Shown here piece by piece: positions 45,085-56,100 of a stretch of 64,000 bases of DNA. The notes under the pieces were generated by a model, which saw nothing but the letters and a program-made list of their open reading frames with translations, searched no databases and was not told where the DNA came from. The stretch spans positions 19,840,001 to 19,904,000 of the forward strand of contig CM082577.2 of the NCBI GenBank assembly GCA_040954595.2, in the 5' to 3' direction. The stretch comes from Balanoglossus misakiensis (lineage: Eukaryota > Hemichordata). The position numbers were made by a program, and so were the translations under genes. Numbering within the stretch: position 1 is the first letter of the stretch; every line of letters begins with the position of its first letter.

Positions 45085-45359
45085 CTGTTCTGCCGTATAC
45101 GTCGCCGGTATGGGGTCGGGATGGTCGCTTGTTGGTCCCTTCCTGCCTACGAAGTGGAGGCTACAAATATAGGTGTCCTTTTTGACATTGTCGACGCCGA
45201 AACCCTGTCTCCCGCAAGCATAAATCCATTTTGACATTTCAAAATATTTCGATGTGGCTTCGGAAATCGGATGAAGAAAACATCTTTCATTTCAACACGA
45301 TCGGTGTACCTTGAGTCACTCGTGCAATGTCCGTAACAGCAATGTTTAGTAGCGCCCAT
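45085..45359 (-). pseudogene. THAP zinc-finger exon with one frameshift
   Basis: ATG at 45359 gives MGATKHCCYGHCTSDSRY, then FFIRFPKPHRNILKCQ. At a run of four A (about 45228-45231) the frame must shift to continue WIYACGRQGFGVDN, TYICSLHFVGRKGPTSDHP and IPATYTAEQ, ending at donor 'gaacag/gtaaga'. C-x2-C, the two tryptophan/strand positions, C-x2-H and the P-box-like PIPATY are all present. One missing A would explain the shift, so it could be a real null allele or a sequencing error. Confidence 0.7.
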
Positions 45360-45469
45360 CGCGGAAGTAAACCAAAACATAGTTTTTAAAAGTAAAAAGC
45401 GCAACGCTATCGCTACGTGCTTCGCTCAGTCACTGTTGCCAGGCGCATGCGCACTCGCGCAAATCTATT

Positions 45470-45670
45470 TTTAGCGACATTGATAAAACCCTGTACTGTG
45501 CTATTAAGTCTGATTATTTTTGTTTAATTAAACCTGTTACCTTATACTAATTACTATTCATTTGTTATATGCACGCTCTGACTTATTTATTTTAGTTTTA
45601 CCCTGATGAAGTGTGATTAAGCTCACAAAAAGTCGAAAATTTTGCTTTCAAACTTAGTGTGGTACAATTA
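45470..45670. other. Unassigned, retroelement-tail-like
   Basis: Contains 'accctgatgaagtgtg' and 'gtcgaaaattttgc', phrases like those after retroelement ORFs, but no ORF and no proper ribozyme fold. Confidence 0.3.
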
Positions 45671-46040
45671 AGCATTATATTATACCAGTATATTGATGGT
45701 GTAAATCACGCTATTTGATTGGTCGAGACACGACACGTGACCGTGATATATTAGCCATATACCACAGTCATATATCATAGTTAAAGAAAATCCCTTTTTA
45801 AAATCAAAATCGAGTGGTATACCATGGCTGGGGGTGTTTTATTGCTATTATATTATGCCAGTATATTGAAACTTTGCATAAAACATTTTAAAAAGGCATT
45901 TTCTTTAACTATGATATATGACTGTGGTATATGGCTATTATAATATACCTCATGCTAATACTGTGCCGTGATTCGCCAGAATCCGTCACGTGATAGGAAA
46001 ATAGAATCGACTATGAACCGCTAGGGAAATAGCAGATGTT
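45671..46040. mobile_element. Foldback MITE (related to 58640-58950 and 660-785)
   Basis: 'gccatataccacagtcatat' (about 45754) pairs with 'atatgactgtggtatatggc' (about 45917). The left end 'gcattatattataccagtat' is repeated at 58638. The right 100 bp match 660-785 in reverse. Interior 'ggtataccatggctgggg' is shared with 58921. Confidence 0.7.
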
Positions 46041-46564
46041 GGGCCTGGGCCGACATACAATAACCAATGTGAACACACAGCCTCAACCTACATGTAGGGC
46101 CCACTTAAGTCCAAGTTATACTGTCTAGCCAATGTCGGAACTTACAAATTAACTAGTTAGTGTGCAATTTACATTTCAGTTTCTCATACATCTGTGAAAC
46201 CCATGTGATTTGTTGATTGTTGATTGAGTGACAGTTAATGAGTTATCAATATTAATCAAGCATGCCAATGTCAATTTAAATGCCCAGTAACGACATAGCC
46301 GTCACCATCGCTCGCAAAGTACAAAATGTGAACTGTCGACTGGGTACGACTTGGAAATTGACGTTTTTCCACTCGTTTGCAGGTCAATAGATCAAGTGAA
46401 GCCCAAATTAGGTCAGTGAGATAAATTTCAATGCCTATGATGGCATAATTTAATCGCTCGCTCGTGAATGGGGTGATATTCCTGGGCCTTGAAGGTGGCC
46501 CATGAGCTTAGATCAGGTCATGTCGATTCCACCCCTGCCTGTATGTAAGACGGTAGTGACATTC

Positions 46565-46621
46565 GGCGACCTAGGTCGTGTTTTCCACGGGTGACGTTGG
46601 GCGACCTAGGTCGTGTTTTCC
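46565..46621. repeat. Short direct repeat with CGACCTAGGTCG palindromes
   Basis: 'ggcgacctaggtcgtgtttt' occurs at about 46565 and 46599. Each copy contains the 12-bp palindrome. Possible binding-site pair, no further support. Confidence 0.4.
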
Positions 46622-46708
46622 AAGATTACATGTATGTTTTTTTTTACAGTTATCTACAACATCGACAAACATAGCAAGAAATGACACTTTTATTTTTTTA
46701 TTTTTTTT

Positions 46709-46801
<93 letters not shown>
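46709..46801. repeat. (ATC)n microsatellite
   Basis: About 31 uninterrupted ATC units followed by (CAA)5-6. Located about 230 bases before the first visible RGS exon. In translation it gives only poly-Ser/Ile/His, so it is not coding. Confidence 0.9.
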
Positions 46802-46802
<1 letters not shown>

Positions 46803-47030
46803 ACAACAACAACAACATTTCCTAAGCTCCCTATGATTGTATCACATAAATTGTGTGCATATTACATGTAAATGCTTAGTATACCTGATGCAACTGGGAC
46901 TATCTGTTTGATTATCCATGTATCCATCACTACATGTATGAGTGATTATTTATATACTGCCACATTTTATATACCAATTTGTTATCAAACGGGAGAACAT
47001 ATTGTCCTTGATGCTATTTTTCACTTTCAG

Positions 47031-47127
47031 ATGGAACGTGTTATCAGGGACATGCAGCATCAAGAAACTGGTATTCCAATTCGGTCTCAGAAGGTCTTCC
47101 TAACATCTATTCCTTGCGCGTTCACAG
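47031..47127 (+). CDS. RGS9/11-like gene, exon with DEP start
   Basis: It is preceded by 'tttttcactttcag' and reads MERVIRDMQHQETGIPIRSQ then KVFLTSIPCAFT, ending 'ttcacag/gttagt' in phase 1. In RGS9 and RGS11 the equivalent sequence is internal, so the ATG at 47031 is probably not the start and an upstream exon is expected. It could serve as a start if that exon is absent. Confidence 0.85.
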
Positions 47128-50100
47128 GTTAGTGTTGAACAGTACATGTAGATGTGCAGTTATTATGCACCAGTAGTGGCATCTCAAGTATTTCATCTAG
47201 GATGATACAATGTATGTAGAGTGAGTTGGGGATGATTCATTTTTGCCATAATCATAGATAATTGGAGCTTTTGGGGAGGGGGGATTTGAGTTGACTTTGT
47301 TAGACCTTGGGATGAATCTGTGCCATCTCATAAAACAATAAGTCCTTATTTATTTGGACTATTTTCTCACACATTAGTACATCAAACTACATGTACCAAA
47401 CTTTTACAACAAACCTCATGTATAACTTACATATAGAGTGAGTTGAGATTGTTGAGATAACTATGCAAATTAGTCATTTGTCCATTACATAATGTTTTTC
47501 ATTATCATACATGCAACACCGGTATGCACTTTCTATTGTTCTCGCCCCGAAGATATTAGCCGGTATTTTCACCGAGTGAAAATACCGTATAATATCTTCA
47601 CTCCGCATCTCGAACTAGTTTTGAGAACGCGCTGAAATCATCACACAGCGTTGACTGTTGTGATCGGCGTGACAGTTCGCTGCATGCACGGGCGACGTAC
47701 AGGGCATAGCACTCTAGTGGAGAGGGGTGTTGTAAAATTCGGTTATTAGAAGCTGTAATAACGTTTTCAAAGCTGGCGGTTTTGCCATGTTGAATGTATC
47801 ATTTTTACTTCTTCGGATTTCTCAATGCGACTGAGATTATTGTTAATGGGTTATTTTGAAAGAGAACGTAGACATTTTTATTTAGAATGCGGGTGTGCCC
47901 GTCATTATTATGTCTGCCCCTTAGAATGATACTACGGCCTACACGTTGATCACCTGATCGCATCGCCCTGTCGATGTCTCACTTGGCTATGGGCTACTGC
48001 TGTGATCCCAGGGCGCCCGGTTCAAATTTCTGGCCATAAATTGTTTTTCTCGGCGCATTTTTGCACTGTTTTATAGGTAGGCAATCCCGCATGTGTGATA
48101 AAGGGGTTATTACACAAATTTTGGTCGATAACGCAACACATTCCTCGTCAAAATACGGACATCACTCGAATACGACGCGTTATCGACCAAAATTCGTATA
48201 ATAACCCCTAAGTATTTCACAGCATTTTATGCGAAGGAGTAAACGAGTTGGACCATGTTCTGTTTGTAAACATCCAACAGCAAGAATACTATCTGGTCGC
48301 CAAAATGTTGGGATTTTTCAACATTCTGGCAGTCACTGTATTATCCTCCCAAACTATTGTCGGAATCATTAAAGGGACATTAGCTTTAATTTCAGTATTT
48401 TTTTCTTAGTGCCTTGACTGATTTCATCCCTTTATGACTGCCTTCAAAGTTTTCTTTATCCATTGAGCCTTTGGGAACTAATTATAAATGACAATGACTT
48501 GTTTCAAATGCAGTAAAGTATATCATTGTCAATTGTAAATTATAGTCATTATTACACCCTTCAGTATCCATCATATTTTACATAGCAAACATGCTTTCAG
48601 AAGCTAAATTTCAGTGAGGGCGTGCCATACTGCAGGCATGTGAGATAATACCTACATGTAAATGGCCATGTGAACAAAGCTCAGGTGTTTATCACTTGAC
48701 ATTGAATTTGTAATGCAACCCAGAGACAGATGTTCATTGGCCAAACCCAAGTTATGCAACTTTGTAATATGTAAAGTATAGGGTCAAGTTGGGTCACTGA
48801 CTCAGTTCATCGGTGGTTTAGCTCAGGTCATGAGATCGCATCAGCAATATTCAAGAACACTGGCGATCGCAAGAGATTTTTGTAAATTTTGGGGTTCCCA
48901 GATATACCGACAACTAAATGTTTTGTTACACTGACAATAGTCTGGAAGGATAATAAAATGATGTGCCAACATGTTGAATAATCCCCACATACATTGTAAT
49001 GGTCAGCTGTAGTGTTCTTGGCGTTCATTGTTTACACTCACATACAATGTAAACATAGTCTCAATCATCTACTCATTTGCATAAAATGCTGTGAAAATAC
49101 ATCTCTCCCCTGAAAATGATTTAATGACCATGTGATTAGTTTGCATTATTATACACCTACTGCTGTAACCTATGGAGTTCCGTAATATAATAATTTGCGG
49201 TATCACCGTACAATAATTATTCAAATGAGGACGCGGAGTCCAATAACACCAGGGTTACTGGACGCATTGTGACTTTGACCTCACACGACTGGTGATCAAT
49301 GTAAACAATGAGGATATTAACCCTACTCTGACAAAAAATTTATATAAAAAGTACACAGCCGTTATTAAACAAATTTATTGGTGACCCAAGATGCGAAATA
49401 AGTCAAAATCCACGCTAAAATTTCAGTCGAAGGAATCTGTGAACGAACAGGCGAGCGCGTTCATTTCAAGTTCCAGAACGAGCTCAGCGCAAGCAGCGTA
49501 GAACGTCGCGCGTGAGACAGGCAGTTCGACACTAGCATCACCTGATGCGCAAGGTGAAGGCGCGTTCGATATGCAAATTATATCATGGCGGTGTCTGAAA
49601 ACTAGAAAGTCCGATAGCGGCCAATTTATTCTTTATCGTTCATGAAGAACGTTCAGAAAAGGTGTATAATAATAAGGTTATTCACAAAATACTGGGATTT
49701 ATGTCCAAGTACATCGTACAGCGCAGGTATTGTCCGAGACGCGCAGCGTCGAGGACAATACCGAAGCGTACGATTTTGTGAATAACCTTATATTATGACT
49801 GGAGAAAACTGATGATCAATACATATGATGATTGACCGATATAATCATAATATTACATGAAATTTAAAACAACTCGAACTGTGTATTTTAACATGATTTC
49901 AACATGGACTATTTATCTCATTTAATATCACCCGTGAAAATTACCATATTTTGTGGGCAATAACATATGCAATAATTAGGGGTTATTACACGAATTTTGG
50001 TTGATAACGCGTTGTATTCGAGTGATGTCCGTATTTTGACGAGTTGCGCTTCGGACATCACGAGAATGCGTGTCGTTATCGACCAAAATTCGTGTAATAA

Positions 50101-53100
50101 CCCCTTTATCATACATGCCTACCTATAAAAAAGTACGATTTGCGAAAATGTGCCGAGAAAAACGATTTCAAATTTGAACCAGGTGCCCTGGGATCACGGC
50201 AGTAGCCATGTTGTGACGTATGACGTGTGGGCCGTAGTATCATTTTAAGGGGGTTGGCAGCTTTCATTACGATGGGCACATCCGCATTCTAAATAAAATT
50301 GTCTACGTTCTCTTTCAAAATATCATGTTAACAATTATTTTGCATTGAGAATTTCGAAGAACTAAAAATGATGCATTCAACATAACAAAACCGCCAGCTT
50401 TGAAAACTTTATTACAGCTTCTAATAACCGAATTTTACAACACCCCTCTCCACTAGAGTCCTATGCCCCGTGTGTCGCTCGCGCGCGCAGCGAACTGTCG
50501 CGCCGATACGCGGACGCGATATTTTCACATTGTGAAATACCGTAAAATATCTTCGGGGCGAGAACAATAGAAAGTGTTAAAAAACTTAAATACAGGCGTT
50601 GCATGTATGATAATACTTTTTACAATTTCAAATGTTGCCTTATTGATATTCTGTACATTAAATCTAGACTAGCCCACTAGTCGCTTGGTGATTTTTAAAT
50701 CTCAATACTTTTTGTGTTTTCGGTGGTTTTTTGTCGTAATAAATAATCTCAATACTTTTTGCATGCATGCTTGCCTTAAGCGTGTTTTTGGTAGTGAGGC
50801 GAGTTTCGAATTTGCGACTGAGCTTGTGGTTACGGGTAGCGTCGACCAAGCGACTAGTACACCTTGCAAAATCTACAAACGCTCAGGCCGTTTGTTGACA
50901 TAGTCGAGAATGATTGACAGGGGCGTCGATCCCGTGCGCCAATGAGAATAAAGAGATGTGATATAACGTGAACGCGTAGAACCCACGTTCGTAAGTCAAG
51001 TACGGCGCGACCTGTGATGTCAACGTCTGTTTGTGTGGCACGCGCACTCTGTAATTTGAGCGTATACATCGTACAGTGTCGCTGCACTGCAACTGGTTTC
51101 AGCCATCAGACCATAAAAATTGATGAACGAATTTCACATAAAATGAGTAAACCCGTTTGCGTTTTCGCTATGAGATACCCAAATATGATTTTCGGGTACT
51201 CGAGGTAATGCATTGAAACTCCGCCCACTATTTAAATTAGCTAATGAATATTCATAAATGACGTCAACATGAATAATTCATAGCAACCGGAAAGCAGCAA
51301 AGTATACAAGTCTATGGGCCGACACGTTCCCTACACAGCCCATAGACTTGGAGCAAGTCTACATTAAATCCTACATGTAGGCTCCTGATATGTGTTGAAA
51401 ATTGATCACTGACAGTATGTTTTCTTGCAGGTTATGATCTCATAGAATGGTTAATGGAAAATTTAGACATACAAGACTCCATTGAGGCCTTGCATTTATC
51501 CAATCTATTCTGTCAGTATGGGTACATCTTTCCAATCCAGGATATCAGAAACTTGGTTGTTAAAGATGACAGCACACTCTATAGATTCCAAAGTCCTTAT
51601 TTTTGGCCTTCTCAAAATTGGAAACCAGACAATGCTGATTATGGTAAATGACTCCTACAACTAGTCTTGCACCAACAAGCAAGATTGTATGACATATGAA
51701 CATGCAAATGAACAGATGATGGATGCGCATGTGACTTACTGAGTCATGCAATGTTTTTGTTGGAGATACCCCAAAATGGCGACCCGCGTTCACGTGACCT
51801 GGTATAACATATGGTTTGGGGATATAGTATTACAGTGTACAAACCTGCACATATATGTATTGGGCAGTAAGCTGTAATTTGGCTTTTAAGTCATCTGAAG
51901 ATGTCCAACTACACATTTTTGTGTATTTCATTTAGTGATTCCTTTTTATTTCTTGTTCTCAGCCATCTATCTTGCCAAGCGGACAATGCGAAATAAACAG
52001 AGACATGGTTTGGATGAATATGAATCAGTAAGTTTTTCTTGTGTGACTGCTGTATGATGGCAGTGCATGAAGTGTAAACTAGTACTAGCAATATTCTCAT
52101 ATTTTTATATGTTAATGTCTGCCTCTGGCATATCATATAATGATAAGTACCAGGTACTCGCATGACAAATGATCTTTGTTGAATATCCCAAGATTTTTGA
52201 TAATCTTTGTAATATTGCATAAGGGACCGTTCAGTTTTTACGGCCGGGGGGGGGGGGGGGGGGGGGGGGTCACTAAAGTCCTAAAGGGGGGGAGGGGTCA
52301 TCTGGTTTTTTTAAACGTTTAGGGGGGGGGGTCACATACTTTTGCCACCGAACTTTTGCTTTTGAGTCCTTGAAATTGCAGTTTCGCGCCCTTTATTTTG
52401 CAAAATTTTCTAATGTGGGAGGGGGACACCCTAACCGAGGAGCCCTGGACTGGAGACCTAACCCTAATCCTAACCCCAGACTGGAACCCTAACCCTAATC
52501 CTAACCGAGGAGCCCTGGACTGGAGACCTAACCCTAATCCTAACCCCAGACTGGAACCCTAACCCTAATCCTAACCGAGGAGCCCTGGACTGGAGACCTA
52601 ACCCTAATCCTAACCCCAGACTGGAACCCTAACCCTAATCCTAACCGAGGAGCCCTGGACTGGAGACCTAACCCTAATCCTAACCCCAGACTGGAACCCT
52701 AACCCTAATCCTAACCGAGGAGCCCTGGACTGGAGACCTAACCCTAATCCTAACCCCAGACTGGAACCCTAACCGAGGAGCCCTGGACTGGAGACCTAAC
52801 CCTAATCCTAACCCCAGACTGGAACCCTAACCCTAATCCTAACCGAGGAGCCCTGGACTGGAGAATAAACCCTAATCCTAACCCCAGACTGGAACCCTAA
52901 CCCTAATCCTAACCGAGGAGCCCTGGACTGGAGACCTAACCCTAATCCAAACCCCAGACTGGAACCCTAACCCTAATCCTAACCGAGGAGCCCTGGACTG
53001 GAGACCTAACCCTAATCCTAACCCCAGACTGGAACCCTAACCCTAATCCTAACCGAGGAGCCCTGGACTGGAGAATAAACCCTAATCCTAACCCCAGACT

Positions 53101-56100
53101 GGAACCCTAACCCTAATCCTAACCGAGGAGCCCTGGACTGGAGACCTAACCCTAATCCTAACCCCAGACTGGAACCCTAACCCTAATCCTAACCGAGGAG
53201 CCCTGGACTGGAGACCTAACCCTAATCCTAACCCCAGACTGGAACCCTAACCCTAATCCTAACCGAGGAGCCCTGGACTGGAGACCTAACCCTAATCCTA
53301 ACCCCAGACTGGAACCCTAACCCTAATCCTAACCGAGGAGCCCTGGACTGGAGACCTAACCCTAATCCTAACCCCAGACTGGAACCCTAACCCTAATCCT
53401 AACCGAGGAGCCCTGGACTGGAGACCTAACCCTAATCCTAACCCCAGACTGGAACCCTAACCCTAATCCTAACCGAGGAGCCCTGGACTGGAGACCTAAC
53501 CCTAATCCTAACCCCAGACTGGAACCCTAACCGAGGAGCCCTGGACTGGAGACCTAACCCTAATCCTAACCCCAGACTGGAACCCTAACCCTAATCCTAA
53601 CCGAGGAGCCCTGGACTGGAGAATAAACCCTAATCCTAACCCCAGACTGGAACCCTAACCCTAATCCTAACCGAGGAGCCCTGGACTGGAGACCTAACCC
53701 TAATCCTAACCCCAGACTGGAACCCCACCCCCTTCATACTCCGCCACATCATTTTTTGCTGGTTTGTCTAGTGTACCAGGGCAGAGTGCTTGCCACCCCA
53801 ACCCCACTGATGATAATATTTAACAAAGTAAATACTTAAGGGAGAATAATCGTTTAAACCATTTCACATAACTGATAGTTTCGCGCTGCATCTTCTATTG
53901 GTAGAAGTTTTATAAATGATGTCATGACGTGGATGACGCCAAATCTTCTAACTTTGAGTGGAGTGGCAAAAGTAAAATTGGTCCTCCCAAACATTGAGAT
54001 AATTTGCTTTTGAGTTCATTAAAATGCAACTTTGCGCTACATATTTTACAAAAATGTCTTATTACCCACCCCCTCCATGCATTTATTTGCTGGTTTGTCT
54101 AGTATACCGGGGCAGACTTCTTGCCACCCCACCCCCGATGCTTACTAAGTACTTTGAGTGGAGTGGCAAAATTAAAATTTGTCCTCCCTAACATTGACTT
54201 AATTTGCTTTTGAGTTCATTAAAATGGAACTTTGAGCACCGTATTTTACAAAAGTTTCTTATGCGGGAGGGGGACACCCCCTCCCACGCCCACCCCCGCC
54301 ACTTTTCTTGTTTTACCAATTCTAGCAACTATTGTATTGACTTGTCATTTTAATTTGTTTATAGATTTCTTTTTTGCAACGATATACTATTATATACTTC
54401 AATTACTTTAAGAAATTTATAATTGTGGTATGAGGAGCCTCATTCCCTATATTGCATACAGTGTACATAGGATCAGGACGGCGAATGTTTTTGGCGGGGG
54501 GGGGGGGGGGGGGGGTCATCATATTTTTGGGTCTGTCAAAGGGGGGGTCATCATTTTTTGGTGCTGAGTGAAGGGGGGGTCGGCCTGATTTTGAAAACCG
54601 ATGACACAAACTTGCCGCCCCCCCCCCCCTGCCGTAAAAACTGAACGGTCCCTAATATCAAATCTTCCTTTACCAATTCGATTTTGCTTTGATTTTTAGT
54701 CCCCTATACTTAAATATGTCAGTAAACTAGAATTAATCATTGTTGTTCATTTTGTGAACTTTCAGACTGAGTGTGAAATTCTGCTGAAAATTTGTAACAT
54801 TTAGTCTAATTTCACCTATGGACTATCATAACGTCTTCAGTTGCTATAATCAGTGGTTTCTGATCAATATATGTCATTGTATTTGCTGATGTGAAGGAGT
54901 AAGAATGAGATCAATATTGTGGTATATTTTCTGCAAGATTTGATGATTTTTCATTTTATTTTCAGTTTTTTAATCCTTACAGGTACAAGTGAAAATGTTA
55001 AGGCACACTGTATTCAAAAATACTTGAAATATAATGAACATATATTTTGTTTAAAATCTCAATGGCTATGGATTAGACAATCAATAAATAATAATGCTTT
55101 TTCATGTTTACACAAACAAAACCAGAAAGCCAACTTCATGACTGTTTTTACCAAAACATGATGATTGTGTAAGACTTCTCGATGCATGCTTGTACTCTTT
55201 CTATTACATGTCACTTTGTCATGCTAGGTTTGGATGGTTTGAGTATGACTGAATGAAAAGATAAAAAAAACCAGATTTATAGATAAAAATAACATGTTAT
55301 GTTTTAATTATATTTTGGTGTTGTTTTTTTAATCAGAATGCATTTTCAAAGCTTCAGCGCATGTTGTGTCATAAATGGGAGTTTGTGTTTATGCAAGCTG
55401 AGGAACAAATAAGGTAATTAATAGACCTTCACCGAATAAGGTCATGGTTATTGTAATGTTTCACATAGTGAAAAATCATGTCAGCTTGTAGACAATATTG
55501 GTGCTGAAAAATTTCCTACTTTCAATGTTTTATGTCTTGTTATTTAACATTTGTGTGCTGCAAAAAATTATATTTTGGTTCGAGTGTTGGCAAACATGCC
55601 CTCCAACAGTGAACTTTTGAGTCCTGGCAGGCTGGCAATCAGCAGTTCAGAGTGAAGGAAAGACAATGACGTGGATAGTTTTGTTTGTTCTCTAGAAATA
55701 ATTGTTTATATGTGGGTGATTATTTTAATGATTTTTTTCTGTACGTGTTGATAGAATTGCAAAACAGCGGAAAAAAGCAGACAGAATAGTCCTAGACAGT
55801 CAAGAGAGAGCTTTTTGGAGAGTTCATCGACCTCCAGTAAGTCACAATATATTGTTCTGTTTTCCCTATGGTCATCCATAACTTCCTCCAGACATCTTAA
55901 AGACATTACCACCCTAATTTTGACTGTTTTTTGACAAATATGATTGGCATGTGGGATACAGTGTATATGTTGATAATAGTTAGGCCTTAGGGTTTCTTTG
56001 ATCAACATCACAATATCACAATTTATTCAAATGATGTGATCATATTTTTGTTTAACAGCAGGAAGTCAAAATATGGCCGCATCACAAGAATGCAACAAAA

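Larger units (their letters stand above)
43835..45359 (-). pseudogene. THAP-domain, Harbinger (DDE_4)-like transposase gene: N-terminal exons only (span)
   Basis: Three minus-strand exons join in phase: 45359-45085 (THAP finger), 44575-44452 (basic linker) and 44214 to about 43835 (coiled coil, then a transposase N-terminal segment). The DDE catalytic region is absent because homology stops at RRRRL, where the neighbouring gene's sequence begins. One single-base frameshift lies inside the THAP finger. THAP plus DDE_4-type transposase is a known Harbinger-related arrangement in animals. Assignment rests on the THAP motif and the FYCGLTWIQFMCVFNFLGPA segment. Confidence 0.7.

Noticed and set aside
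45600-45645. Second hammerhead-like string (ctgatgaagtgtg ... gtcgaaa)
   Set aside because: The base pair next to the core (position 10.1/11.1) is A against C, and stem II cannot be formed without large bulges. No stem III or stem I partner was found.
46578-46871. Long open frame with poly-Ser
   Set aside because: It is a translation of the (ATC)n microsatellite; other frames are equally open.
47980-48030. tRNA-like B box (ggttcaaat) in element F, mirrored near 50170
   Set aside because: No A box at proper distance and no cloverleaf; the match is too short to call a tRNA-derived SINE.
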